NCBI GenBank assembly: GCA_032622095.1
Contig: CP136065.1
Location: 248,369,474-248,433,473 of the forward strand
DNA length: 64,000 nucleotides
Source: Siphonodentalium dalli
Taxonomy: Eukaryota; Mollusca; Scaphopoda; Gadilida; Siphonodentaliidae
Direction: 5' to 3'
Shown here: one piece after another, positions 1 to 11,630 of the stretch
Layout: each line of letters begins with the position of its first letter
How positions within the stretch are numbered: the stretch's first letter is position 1
The notes under the pieces: generated by a model
Told to the model about the DNA's origin: nothing
The model's database searches: none
Seen by the model: only the letters and a program-made list of their open reading frames with translations
Position numbers and translations under genes: made by a program

Positions 1-134
1 GGGTCGTATTACTTAAAAATTGGTGACGTCACAAAATCAGATATAGCCTATATACGACCCAAAGCGTCTTTGGTTCGTTATTACTTAAAAATTGGTGACG
101 CCACAAAATCAAAAGCGTCATTGGTTCGTTATTA
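1..134. repeat. Short direct repeat with CRE-like palindrome
   Basis: The stretch TTACTTAAAAATTGGTGACG is present twice (near 9 and 85), followed each time by a (C)CACAAAATC tail; the first copy contains the palindrome GTGACGTCAC. A related fragment, inverted, lies near 45,850-45,930. This is probably part of a dispersed repeat cut by the window edge. Confidence 0.5.
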
Positions 135-1065
135 AATTGCGATTACATAAGCCAACATTAGCTTAGATGAACAAAATTAAACGCGTATTTTCAGGAAAAT
201 AGCCTGACATCTTCATGCTAAGTGTTGAGTTGTCTAATTGTGTTGTTTTCAAGCCTGTTCTTGTGAAAATAAGCACAATAGGGCTTATATCATATTGTTT
301 ATATGCTTATTTCCACGAGTACTGGCTCACATCTGCATAGTAAGTCTTGAGTTGGTTTATTTGTGTTTTCCACATTGTTTTAAACAGCCAGTTCCCCTGA
401 AAACCCGCACTTTATCTGCTTATAAAGAATTTATTTTAGGTAGATAATCTGCTTAGAATAACTCATTTTGAGTCGATAATGTGCTGAACATTAGAGCAAT
501 TTAGTCACAATATCGATGCCTAATGGGGCGACTCTAAGCAGATAATATGCGGGCAATGACACATATAGGCCAATCCACGACTTTTCAGGTGTACGCTCTT
601 TAATATGTGTTTTCACTGTGGCCCACGCACCATAAGACTAAATCACGGCTATGACTCCATTATTTGCTTATTTGAGAATCAAATAATCACAATATGTACC
701 TATTTCACATTATAGGTCGATTATGTGCGTATTTTTAAGAGGGTATGTTAGTTTTAAAAACCGTGTTTTAGGTCAATCTAGAGCTTATATATATTAAATT
801 GCGATTAAATAAGCCAATGTTAGCTTATATGAACAAAATTAAATGCGTATTTTCAGGAAAATAGCCTGACATCTTCATGGTATGTGTTGAGTTGTTTAAT
901 TGTATTGTTTTCAGGTCTGTTCTTGTGAAAATAAGCACAATACGGGCTTATATCATATTGTTAGATGCTTATTTCCACGAGAACTGGCTCACATCTGCAT
1001 AGTAAGTCTTGAGTTGGTTTATTTGTGTTGTTTTCCAAACTGTTTGGAACAGCCACATTGTCCCC
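135..1065. repeat. Direct repeat pair, about 250 bp each
   Basis: Bases about 140-400 recur at about 795-1060 with scattered substitutions and small indels; both contain GCGTATTTTCAGGAAAATAG and CACATCTGCATAGTAAGTCT. The spacing is about 655 bp. The short reading frames in both copies are related only because the DNA is related, and their divergence is not codon-like. I see no gene here. The spacer 400-790 shows nothing recognisable. Confidence 0.7.
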
Positions 1066-1234
1066 TACTTCTGCTGCCACAAACTCGATGAGACCTGGTA
1101 GTGGGAATATGTCTGCCAGTTGGAAAGCTACTTCGGCAGCTCTTTTAGAAATACCTGTGGATGATCACAGTTCACAATTGTGTTCACAAGATCAATAAGC
1201 AAAGTACTATAGAATGTTTGCTTTAACATGGTCG

Positions 1235-1430
1235 GTTAACTGTGAAAGGTACTCAATCCATGGTCCCCATATCATCAGATTCTAACAACACCATTAAAAA
1301 AAATGCCGTTTCAGTTATCAGAATCGATTATTTGCCCAAAACTAATGCTAATCACAGTCAACTGTAGTATGAAATTACACAAAACGCGTTATTTACCAAC
1401 ATTTTATTCAACGAAATATATAGAGGATAT
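1235..1430 (+). mobile_element. Left part of a TTAA-type MITE (degenerate)
   Basis: The sequence from AAAGGTACTCAATCC onward resembles the left portion of the MITE family at 63,543-63,959 and 24,498-24,939, including the segments TTATCAGAATCGAT and TCAACTGTAGTATGAAATT. No matching right terminus is visible, so this copy is truncated or rearranged. Confidence 0.5.
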
Positions 1431-1438
1431 GAAATGAC

Positions 1439-1557
1439 TGTTTCTCTCACATGATATTTATGAAACGAGTCTAAGAATTTTCAGTTTTTCTCGAGCCTCC
1501 GGCGAGAGAAAACTGAAAATTCGTGACGAGTTTCATAAATATCATATGAGAGAAACA
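1439..1557. repeat. Long imperfect hairpin (foldback)
   Basis: The arms begin TGTTTCTCTCAC and end GAGAGAAACA and pair over about 50 bp, with a short GC-rich loop near 1,496-1,506. Near each arm's middle the motif ACGAGT is present as a direct rather than inverted repeat, giving a mismatch bubble. The same outer sequence (TTTATGAAACGAG ... CGAGTTTCATAAA) surrounds a different inner stem in the hairpin at 53,764-53,869. Confidence 0.8.
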
Positions 1558-3118
1558 CGAATTACATATTCTATTTATCATATGACACCTATAAATTGAT
1601 TATGATGTCCAAAACGATGTCACAAATCACTAAATAGCTATATGACATCGGCAGCAAAAGGTTAATGTGACGTCACTTCATTGCACCGGAAGCCCAATTA
1701 CACCTGGTGAACTAGCAGAAATAATATGCACGCGAAGACATAGTGCGCTATTCTGTTCTCAGTTTGTGACATTATATCGTATGTTTATTAGATAAATACG
1801 AATTACATATTCTATTTATCGTATAACAATGTCCAAAACTATATATTTGAAGATTATAATTGCGAGAATTTCGGCATCGCGTTGATTGACGCGCACGAAT
1901 TTGACCTGCATTTAGTTAGAGATGCGGCTCGGCCCCGGCTGCCATTCAGCCAATCAGAACACACTTTTTGTCAACAAACCAATCAAATTATCGGAAGGTG
2001 ATATGAACTAGTAATTGATATGAAATTGATTTATGACATACTTTCCATGCAACGTAAATAATGATTGAGTCATATGATAAATATATATATGTGTGCAAGG
2101 TCTTTCATCTGACCACTATGCCGGGTCGTTCTATATGCCTTGCATATTATTGGGTAAATTGTTACCATGCGTTGAGTAAAAACATTGCCCAACATTGGTT
2201 AAAATTTACCCAACATTCGCGTGGTGCACGAATTGTGTTGGGTAATATTTTACCCAACGCGATTTAGAGTGCATCGCGTAAGAACTGGGATGTTAAGGCT
2301 CTACATATAATGATATTGGAAGAGTTATTGTCGTTACCCCGAAAGGGTCTTATTTTTCTGGATTTATGCCTTTTCTGCATTATTTTTGCGTTGCAGTCAC
2401 ATCAAGACGACCAACCTACTATAATACATGGCCAGTCTTGTGGCGGGTGATCGCAAATGCACAACGGTTAATTTGTACTCGTTCAGATAAAAGTTTTGAA
2501 CTGTACTATGAAACGATCAAAGCTAATATTCTATTTTCGTTGTGTAATAAAAGGCAAACCATTAGTGAGACATATATTGTTATTTAAAAAAAAACTTTCA
2601 ATGCTTTTCAGTCGACATCAAAATTTGAAACGACTATAACAATATTGTTATTGGGCGCGATGCGGGAAGAGATAGATCATCTTTTAAGTAAAAATAATTC
2701 ACCTTGCATGAGTATTAAACAAACATTAATTCGCCGCTGATGTACCATCCATCACCCGGCATACGTGTCCCAGAGCCGCTGGATACTTATAAAATAGCCT
2801 ATCTCAACACTAATAGTATGTATTTACTGAAATAAGTAAGGTTTGGGTCAGGACGTGACCTCTGGCATCACCGCTCTCCATCCGAAGTCAGAAATCGCAA
2901 ACGTTGAGTTATTTAGTTTACACAATCATGCATTTTAATCACTTGGTTACTATTTCAGTCATTATCAGCAACAATATTCAGAAACTGCTTTTATCTTTTA
3001 TCATAAAACAAGCTTAGGTTTGCATAATTTTGCCTAATGTTTGAAGGTATCTCCGATCATTACGCCACATGTGGTGTATCTATCTTCTGTGATTTTGATA
3101 TTGTGTGGTGGACAGGGC
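1558..3118. other. Non-coding, short duplications only
   Basis: CGAATTACATATTCTATTTA is duplicated (near 1,559 and 1,799), each copy followed within about 60 bp by a GTCCAAAAC motif. Around 2,145-2,265 there is a degenerate cluster of TTACCCAAC and its reverse complement. The rest shows no gene signal. Confidence 0.5.
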
Positions 3119-3585
3119 GAATGTATTCTTGGAGATGTTTTGTACCTTACTCAATCGTACCGATAGAATCACGTTGATGCCGAAATTGTAAAGTTAACGC
3201 CACCGGTGTATACTATGTTTATGAAAATATGATAAATCGTATCGATAGAGTCAGGACAGGCTGAAATTGTAAACTTAAAGTCACTTGTTGTTGAAAATAT
3301 AAATAATTTGATAGACTGAAAATAATGTGTAACCCATTGGGAGCCCCTAATGTATTCTTGGACATTTTGTTTTGTACCATTACTCAATCGTACCGATATA
3401 ATCACGTATATGCCGAAATTGTAAAGTTAACGCCACCGGTGTATAATATGTTTATGAAAATATGATAAATCGTATCGATAGAGTCAGGATAGGCTGAAAT
3501 TGTAAACCTAAAGTCACTTGTTGTTGAAAATATAAATAACTTGATAGACTGAAAATAATGTGTAACCCATTGCGAACCCCCCTGG
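3119..3585. repeat. Two-copy tandem duplication, about 235-bp unit
   Basis: The unit starts ATGTATTCTTGGA, contains ACTCAATCGTACCGATA and GTTAACGCCACCGGTGTATA, and ends at TGTGTAACCCATTG. The copies run about 3,119-3,348 and 3,349-3,580, near identical by eye. A minus-strand reading frame of 78 codons spans one junction but is not conserved as a protein. Confidence 0.8.
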
Positions 3586-3889
3586 TGTAGTGAAGTGAAT
3601 TGTGGGTAGTTTCATTGTGATTCTCCACCATCTTTATTTTCTGGAAGTATCACCAAGATTTCTCCACTCTATTCTCTTAAACTACACCCGAATCGGTCAA
3701 ATTGTTTTGATAATTCTATCTAAATACATCTTAGCTACTATTCGGATCTGCTGTCCCGGTCTAAAAAGGGATAGTTTGACCAAAACGACTATTGACAAAA
3801 CTTTGTTTACAAATTGAGCGCACTCGATGACCGGGTTGACCCGTCCACTGACGGTCCAGTCCACGCTGCAAATTTATTATCGAAAACAA

Positions 3890-4240
3890 ATTCAATTTCT
3901 TCCATCTAAAACATAATTACGCGCTGGACTCTGTCATTTTAGGAATATATATGTATCCCACGCACATACACCAAGTCTCAGCTTAAAATTTTGAAAAATG
4001 ACAGTTTTATTGACATAAATCGATTTTAATGGAAAATGCCATGTTAAATTTTATCATTGAAAAACATTCATTTCTTCCATCTAAAACATAATTACGTGCT
4101 GTACTCTGTCATTTTATGAATATATAACTATCCCACGCACAAACACCAAGTCTCAGCTTAAAATTTTAAAAAATCACAGTTTTATCGACATAAATCGACT
4201 TTAATGGCAAATGCCATGTTAAATAAATTTTAGGGCCCTG
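3890..4240. repeat. Two-copy tandem duplication, about 177-bp unit
   Basis: Both copies carry TTTCTTCCATCTAAAACATA and later CCAAGTCTCAGCTTAAAATT. They are adjacent (about 3,893-4,068 and 4,070-4,240). Between 3,585 and 3,890 I see nothing recognisable. Confidence 0.8.
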
Positions 4241-5297
4241 CAAATATTTTCTGAGCTGTTCCATATTGGGCACTAGAGTCCATATTTGACCGGTTACACC
4301 TGATAATTGTGCGACAGTACAGTCGCGTTACTTTATACATCAACATTGGTCATTATCACCCGACAAATTTATTTTGGTCTATCGTATCAACCGCTATTTT
4401 GTCCCGCGTAGCCTGATTAAGTGTCAACATTGGTCTTTATCGCTCCACTAATTTGTATCATTTCATCGGTATGAATTCCATATCCAATTATCCACATATA
4501 ACCAACCCAACCTCTAATCCGGGTCCAATTTATTTATTTCTTTCATCGGTATAGTCACGTTACGTAATATTTTATCGCGTGATACTTGTACTTATATGTC
4601 TATGGTATTACTACCGTATACGTATATCAATTGCTATTCCTTTCTATATAATCCTGGTGCCATCTATAGACATAGAGATAATTTCAGACCCCCCCCCCCC
4701 CCCCAATTTTATATCATTGCTGCTTTAGTACAGTCGCGATACATTACATGGCAACATCGCTCCACTAATTTATGTCAGTTCATCGGTACAAACCCCTTTT
4801 TCTCCGAGTCCATATAACCAACCCAACATCTTATAGAAGTCCATAAATGACTATTCTGGCACTATATAGAGATGACTAAGATTCTGACACCCCCTATTTT
4901 ATAGCCTTGTTGCAATGTTTAGTAGAGTTGAGATGCATAATATGTCAACATTGGTCATTATCGCTCTATAAATTTATATCGGTTCAACCCTTAGTTCCCT
5001 GTATCGCCCACCCCTCCCTGAATTTATTTTTTCATTTGTATTATAGTCTCGTTACGTACACATTTGATCTCTTGTAACTTTTGCTTCAATGCGTCGAGTT
5101 CCGCTGCAGAGAATACAAAACTGACAACATTTTGAAATGTTAGCAGGCTTCAAACTCATCTTATCCAAGAAAAACTCTGGTTACATAAGAAATTTGCGTA
5201 TATGGTGTACGCTCATTTGTTGCGTTAAAAACCAAAGGTCCCAAGTCAAGGTCCAAATCTCCAACACACTGTTGTGAGGTATAACTTCATCTACATA
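4241..5297. other. Degenerate repeat region with poly-C run
   Basis: Motifs like CAACATTGGTCATTATC and CTCCACTAATTTATGTC recur irregularly four times (near 4,340, 4,425, 4,750 and 4,945), suggesting an old, diverged tandem array. A run of C lies at about 4,689-4,704. No coding signal. Confidence 0.45.
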
Positions 5298-5953
5298 CAG
5301 TAATGTCCAAAGTAATTGATCACTTAACCACAGCATATTTATGGGTATTTTTTCATGATTTTAAATCCTGAAAAATTACCCATAATTATGCTGTGGTTAA
5401 GTGGTCAATTACTTTGGGCATTACTGTAACCAATATAAGGATTTGAGGTTTAATGATAACTCAATCCTCATACAGTAATGTTCAAAGTAATTGACCACTT
5501 AAGCACAGCAGAATAATGGGTAATTTATCAGGATTTTAAATGCTGAAAAAAAATACGCATAATTCTGCTGTGGTTAAGTGGTCAATTACTTTGGGCATTA
5601 CTGTAACCAATATAAGGATTTGAGGTTTAATGATAACTCAATCCTCATACAGTAATGTTCAAAGTAATTGACCACTTAAACACAGCAGAATAATGGGTAA
5701 TTTATCAGGATTTTAAATGCTGAAAAAATACGCATAATTCTGCTGTGGTTAAGTGGTCAATTACTTTGGGCATTACTGTAACCAATATAAGGATTTGAGG
5801 TTTAATGATAACTCAATCCTCATACAGTAATGTTCAAAGTAATTGACCACTTAACCAGAGCAGAATTATTTGTAATTTTTCAGGATTTTAAATCCTGAAA
5901 AATTACCAATAAATCTGATGTGGTTAAGTGGTCAATTACTTTGGGCATTACAG
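5298..5953. mobile_element. Four-copy array of mariner-like MITEs
   Basis: Four palindromic elements of about 130 bp lie at 5,298-5,426, 5,473-5,603, 5,650-5,778 and 5,825-5,953. Each starts CAGTAATG and ends CATTACTG (CATTACAG in the last copy), has arms of about 40 bp around TTGACCACTTAACCACAGCA, and sits between TA dinucleotides, as Tc1/mariner-type MITEs do. The about 46-bp spacers are also repeated (AACCAATATAAGGATTTGAG), so MITE plus flank was amplified together with a 175-177-bp period. A half element of the family lies at about 29,228-29,287 and again at about 42,296-42,355. Confidence 0.85.
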
Positions 5954-6380
5954 TAACCAATATAAGGATGTGAGGTTTAATGAGAACTCCATCCACATAA
6001 CTAATAAATATGTGTGAAAATTAAAACAAAACAAAATAAATACCATGATGGCGACCAATATGGACTGCCTAATTCTGCTCCAAAACATGTATATTGAATA
6101 TATGGATGTTTATTGGGGGAAACCGATTATTTCAATGATATTTTCATTAACTGGAATCCAAAACCCGACTTACGGGAGCGTGCTTCGCGCGCGACTGTAT
6201 CTTAAGCATATGTGCATATTTAATAAGCCAACAATTGGAATCCCAACAGAAGATTGGCGTGGGTCCCTTGTGCGATCTGTCCATCGAAAACTATTTAGAC
6301 ATCTCAAGACACGTAAGACCCAATAACTTAATATACAGAATAGATACATCTATTGCCTGAGTGACTAATATTTATATTTG
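5954..6380. other. Non-coding; one unsupported 93-codon frame
   Basis: A plus-strand open frame (6,045-6,326) starts with tandem ATGs and includes a hydrophobic stretch, but I recognise no domain and no codon bias. It could be chance or an exon of an unknown gene. Confidence 0.3.
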
Positions 6381-6615
6381 TTACAATGAGGTCAAATAGT
6401 TGCGAAGCCAGCACCACAATTATTTCCCTCCATAGTAAATCTTAAAACAACTTCTAAAGAATTGTTAATTTACCTTATATTTGGTATGGAGCGTCCTTGG
6501 TTTACTGGAGTTCAGATTTGTTAACATCACGTCACCAAGTTAATTACTTGCGAAGCCACAGCCATAACTATTTCCCTCCATAGTAATTCTCAAAACAACT
6601 TCTTAAGAACAATTG
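6381..6615. repeat. Two diverged direct repeats, about 85 bp
   Basis: TATTTCCCTCCATAGTAA followed by AAAACAACTTCT occurs near 6,420-6,460 and again near 6,569-6,604, each preceded by TTGCGAAGCCA. The spacing is about 148 bp. The following 6,616-7,030 is AT-rich with no recognisable feature. Confidence 0.6.
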
Positions 6616-7037
6616 ACCAGGTCAGTCGCACAATTATTGGAAGAGCCACGGTCAATCATTTTTTAAAAACCAAATGTTGCATTTAAATTATTGCTTTATT
6701 TAACCAAAAAAAAAATTAAATGAGAAAATTAACTTTTACTACTTGCTAAATTTTATCTTTTAATTATTTCATCTAAATTTTAGTATTTACAGTATACTAA
6801 GTCCAAGTCTTTATAATCTGTTGAGTGACCCCCACAGTCGTTTACTTTGTTAGTAATAATTTGAAGGATTACTTGTTTAAACGCAATTGTTATCAAAATA
6901 TTTTATGTATTTTTTATAATTTCTATTTATATGTAATACTATAATCTTGGTGGCGTTACCATTTCTGACTATGGTTTTCTTGTTCCCCCTGGTTAATAGC
7001 GGCCGAATGACCCAGCGCGATCATCACACGATAAGCC

Positions 7038-7127
7038 CCCTATATATTCCGACGCGATCTCGCTGAATGATCATTGGTCTCTACTCACTTCTGTCACTTA
7101 TAAACCAGTGCTAACGAAGTTACGAAG
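7038..7127 (+). promoter_or_regulatory. Possible TATA promoter and 5' UTR
   Basis: CCCCTATATATTCC near 7,036-7,049 resembles a TATA box. It lies about 80 bp ahead of the ATG of the signal-peptide exon at 7,128. A second TATAAA-like motif is at about 7,099. Placement relative to a convincing secretory leader is the only support. Confidence 0.35.
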
Positions 7128-7585
7128 ATGAAGAAGTTTTTAATTCTTGGTTTGGTCGCCATGATGATGGTACAGCTCGTTTACTCGAATTCACGTCTGC
7201 GCTAGACTAAGTACAAATACAAAGACAACACATTTGTAGCAGATAGCCGCTGGCTGCTAAAGTTGCTTTATTGGTGACAAGGTGAAAAACAGACATTCCA
7301 GCAACGGCCGTCAGAAACATTTGGAAGCAGAAAACTTTTAATTTCCGTGCCAATAGCATGGCTAGTAACTTCATACTGTCTTATATGCTAATGCAGTATA
7401 TTCATGCAGTTGGTAAATATCTTCTCAAACCAAGATTTTCAAACAACTTGATTGAACTGACAGCCGTTTACAGAAGGCATTCAGGCATTAAAACAGAGAT
7501 AAAACCACTGTGTGGAGAAAACAACTCTGAAAGCTTTGAATACTCTTGCCTGCATACATGCAGAAAACCAAACATATGCAATTGA
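7128..7585 (+). CDS. Candidate small secreted cysteine-rich (TIL-like) peptide, two exons
   Basis: Exon 1 (ATG at 7,128) encodes a textbook signal peptide: MKKF, then a hydrophobic core LILGLVAMMMVQLV, then YSNS. The frame meets TAG at 7,203, so continuation needs splicing. A GT at 7,195-7,196 leaves one base of a codon. Acceptor AGs at 7,483-7,484 and 7,495-7,496 both restore the same phase and open a frame ending at TGA 7,583-7,585. That exon encodes LCGENN, then cysteines spaced C-x10-C-x3-C-x5-C, resembling the start of a trypsin-inhibitor-like (TIL) cysteine-rich domain. The product would be about 55 residues with four cysteines, shorter than a full ten-cysteine TIL domain, so it may be a truncated gene, lack a further exon, or be a short defence or venom-type peptide. 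The donor (CGTCTG) is weak. Signal peptide seen directly; family assignment is inference. Confidence 0.35.
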
Positions 7586-9659
7586 TGCATTATATGCATA
7601 TATAAACATGATCAATATGAATCCTACGCGATTAGTTCCAATTCGTAATAATTTGATTCCAGCAAAGCACTGAATTCCAAAATTCAGAAAAAAAATCTAC
7701 ACAATACGTGAGCTCCATTCATTTGAAATATCCACATGTTCTTTTGATTTAAATTAAAAATTGATACGTGCATCTTGCGAGACCAGACCGGCTAAAGTGA
7801 CCAGAACATTAGCTCACCCGGTAAGCCCGACCACGGCTTACACTCAATCACTCAATAACACTAACCACATGCCTTTAGCATGAGATCCACAATGACAACG
7901 ACTCAGTTGTACTCATACGTTACGCTTCAGACAAAAGTTTTGTACTATACTGCGAAACGTCCAAAACAAATATTCCCGTAAACAGTGGAGACGATGTCGA
8001 GGTTGGTATGCATAACACAGGGCTCACGGAACATTGCAGTTTAAATAATTAATATATGCTTTCTGTGGGAATAAAAGAGTATCATAAACCGATGTCTGGG
8101 TAGAATATAATGGGGATTTAATGCAAATCTCTGGATCGAGCAAATGTTAGAGATGTATAACAGTTTCCATGATTGTGAGACTTGATGTGATAGTGAAATT
8201 AATAGGTGGTTATCTGGCTGGTCGGCTCAGAACTTGCTCCATCAGCCTGTTTGTGTATTATTGAATTTTATATTGATTATTCAAAAGTATGTCACGTATT
8301 GTATTTCAGAAGAAAAAAACATTTATAGCAAAAAATTATAATTTGCCTCGTCCACCCTCCATTTTAAATTATATACGTTATTTCGTTAATTTAGTTCTCG
8401 GACATCTGCTTCATACTTTTACGTTTACTCCAGATATTTGCACGGAAATCTACATTCAAAATGTGTCACTTGACCTCCATTTTAAAGGGACCCAAGGCAC
8501 TCCCGGTGGATATGTTTGGGGGAAAAAACATAAGTCTGTAAAACATCACCACCAAAAGAGAAAAGAAAAATAACTGCAGCCACCATCATTTGTATCACAC
8601 GAAAATCCTTAAATCAATACGCATAAAACGATATCAAAAGCTCATAATTGCGAACGGACGCGTAAACGCTCTTTATACGAGATGACAATTTGCATTATTG
8701 TTAGCCTGACAGAAATTCCAAACGTTTCTATTTTAAAGTCGATATCAGGTCACCAAAAACTCCTACGTGTGATAGTGGCTTATTGAGCGATAACAAGTTG
8801 TTTACAGTATGCCATGAACTGACATCTCATAACTAAATGACATGTACGTGCATAGACAAATATGAATGAGATCGAATGTTGGGGTATCACCCCTGTTCAA
8901 GTGCTCCTGCTAATATATATTCTACGATGGTGTTGGTCCTGCTGAAGTGCTATGGAAAACTGATGTCATTACGATAAAGTACCGTTATGTTTTCTGATGA
9001 TTGCAATTTTTGCGGTGCTTGGTTAATCGGAGCGATTTCAGAAACAAAAACAGAAAACGGTGTGTGTATAAAATATTAAAGAACATATCTATTTTTGAGA
9101 AAAAATACAATAATGCTTGCGCTGGTGTTTCAAAAACAACGTGAATAACTATTTTGATTATAGTCGATTTTCAACAACTAATACAAACAGTATATTAAAA
9201 AAGTTTCGCAATAAATATGTTTTTGAATGCTTGTTATTATACGTATAATGGCTTTTCCTGGATATGTTCAGATTATGAACACCGCGAAAAAGACAAATTA
9301 AAAAAAAAAAAAAATTGTTAACAGCATCAGGGGCGCGTGAATAGAAGGTCTACGTTGGGGATGCCCATCATAAAACGTTTATCTGCACCCCATTGAACCA
9401 GACAAAAATCCCATGTTCGCGAAATTATATATGCAACAACAACAACAATGGCGGCCGTGTGAGTTTGTTTTCGACGTGGCAGGTTAATCGGACAGAATAT
9501 AGACCTTAGATATACGCTACAGCCGTTCAATATTGACAATTGAATTTAGATATCAACACTCTACACTATAGTGAGTCTTCAAGTTAGTAATTTGCCCCCA
9601 GACAGAAACTTTATTACTCGAAAGTTGAGTCTCATATCGTCGTGTTATCAGCTATAGTG
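7586..9659. other. Non-coding, no recognised feature
   Basis: A 94-codon plus-strand frame (8,289-8,573) ends in a lysine/histidine-rich tail but resembles nothing I know. An A-run lies at about 9,299-9,314, which could be the tail of a retrotransposed copy, but no body is recognisable upstream. A minus-strand 70-codon frame (9,327-9,539) is likewise unsupported. Confidence 0.4.
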
Positions 9660-10611
9660 ATGCCACCAAAACGCGATCTGACAAGTTCAACGTCCAGTAA
9701 CGACGATAGTTTGAACAAGGGTACGCTACCAAACGTTACTAATACCAAATTCAAATCTAATGTTCCACACAAAAATCAAAAAACTGCAGATTCAGGTCAG
9801 ACATCGATGAAAAACTTTGCTTCTGATAAACAGGTGAAATCATCCACACACATTGATCCAGCAGAAAAGCAAATTGCTGAACACCTCAAAGAGATGAACA
9901 TGAAATTGGACAATGTTGTTACTAAACAAGATTTGGAAGCTGCTATTTTCCCACCAATTGGTAACAACTGAAACTGTTAATTCACTTATTGACAATGTTA
10001 AAACAGAATTTGAAACTAAAATAAATACACTGGAATCCAAACATGAAAGTGAAATATTTGATATGAACAAAAAGTATGATGAGACGAAGAAAGAAATTGA
10101 AACTATCAGACAAAAAGACAGCGAAAGAGATGAAAACACAACAAGACTAGAAAAGGAAGTAGTAGCACTAAAACAGAAGTGAATAACTTGGAACAGCATA
10201 CTAGACAAGAGAGTGTGAGGATATATGGAATCGGGGGAGACTGTTCTCAGGAGAAAATTGAAGACTGTATTGATAAAGTGGTTGATGTGTGCAATAAAAA
10301 CCTGAACCTCAAAATTGTAACTAAAGATGTGAGCACACAGACTGGGAGCACCTACAAAAGATCAAAACAGACCAATGATTGTGAAGTTTGTAAATAGAAT
10401 GGACAAACTGGATGTTATGAAGGTTAGAAGAATGCTTAAGGGAAGTGGCATAGTTATGAAGGAGGACTTAACACTCAAAAACAACATCCTTCTAAAGAAG
10501 GCACAAGATAATGGACAAGTGGAAGATGCCTGGTCAACTGGAGGAAAAGTTATGGTTAAATATGCTGCAAATGGCAGAATTAAGCACATAAAGGCAGCAA
10601 CAGATATATGA
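9660..10611 (+). pseudogene. LINE ORF1 protein (coiled coil plus RRM-like), frameshifted
   Basis: This is the nucleic-acid-binding ORF1 of a non-LTR retrotransposon, normally an RNA chaperone in the retrotransposition particle. ATG at 9,660 begins MPPKRDL; a Ser/Thr/Lys-rich N-terminus is followed by a long charged coiled coil (about 9,880-10,200), then NLEQHTRQESVRIYGI, typical of the coiled-coil/RRM junction, then HRLGAPTKDQNRPMIVKF, the hallmark RRM end, and a C-terminal KVMVKYAANGRIKHI. The reading shifts frame at about 9,945, 10,180 and 10,325-10,340, so no intact protein is made. It may be the partner of the ORF2 at 14.15 kb, separated by an unexplained 3.5 kb, or a separate insertion. 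Confidence 0.8.
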
Positions 10612-11459
10612 ATATCATTATTCACCACAACAAGATGGTTTGTATGTGGAACTTGTTGGAAATATATATCTACAACTATATACTACTCACTAATGACTTA
10701 AACTGCATATGATTAAAATTACCCATACTTTATATATCTATATTAAATGCAGAGGCAACCTGGCAATATTATCACTGCAATACACAACATCCACTTCCAT
10801 TCATGATTACAGTGAAGTGAACATTGACTAAAGATCACCATGTTCGAAAATGAATCAATTTATTGAGCTATAAATTTCTGCTAAACTTGCAACTCATTTC
10901 TCATCGTTTATATGAGCAAAATGCATAATTAGCTCTGACATTTTGCACAAAATAAAGCAGTCTATGTCCATTATGTCACAATGGCATATATCTCAGTATC
11001 CTTTTTTTAATTCCTGCAACCTGAGCAGTAAAGATGAATACTAGACTTGTTTATTTTATGTTTCCCCACCAATCCACTCAAATATATCTTCTGAAAAAAA
11101 TGTATAACATATGCATATGTAATGTTTATCCATGAGTATGTCTTTTGTGTGTGTATATGTGGGCATATGTGTGTATATATGTATATGTATGTACCACTTA
11201 ATATTTCATAATATGTACTAAATATAAAATAAATACTAAATACTAAAATATTATGAATGACATAAGTGTATAATGCTAGAAGGTTATTAACTAGTGATGA
11301 CAACCCACCTCACATACCCACAGTCCCCCATCAACTGAATTTTTTTGTAAAATGTTGTATTGAATTACATGTAGTCAAAAAACGGCCCATGTCCAGACTA
11401 ACTAAGATTTAATTTCATCAGTGTACAAGAATGCACTTCTAGACCAAAATATTCAAAGC
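10612..11459. other. AT-rich non-coding DNA
   Basis: This may include the 3' part of the element carrying ORF1, or an insertion between ORF1 and ORF2. A TG/TA-rich simple stretch (about 11,140-11,190) is present. No coding signal. Confidence 0.4.
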
Positions 11460-11467
11460 AACCTTAT

Positions 11468-11630
11468 AAATAAATCATGTTATAATTACTATATAAAAAT
11501 GGTTTTAAATAAATCATATTATAATTAATATATAAAAATGGTTTCAAATAAATCATGTTATAATTATCATACAAATATGGTTTTAAATAAATCATGTTAT
11601 AATTACTATATAAAATGTTATAAATCAATT
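11468..11630. repeat. 39-bp tandem repeat, four copies
   Basis: The unit is ATAAATCATGTTATAATTAC followed by TATATAAAAATGGTTTTAA, with the last copy incomplete. It is extremely AT-rich. A similar CA/CCAC simple sequence is at about 11,730-11,770. Confidence 0.85.

Noticed and set aside
5298-5953. CRISPR-like array (regular repeats with spacers)
   Set aside because: Repeats of 130 bp are palindromic MITEs with TA flanks, and the spacers are identical rather than unique; the host is an animal genome.
7358-7484. Taking the full 75-codon frame from 7,358 as the cysteine-peptide gene
   Set aside because: The N-terminal part has no leader function evident, while a proper signal peptide exon lies upstream with compatible splice phase; I therefore favour the spliced model.
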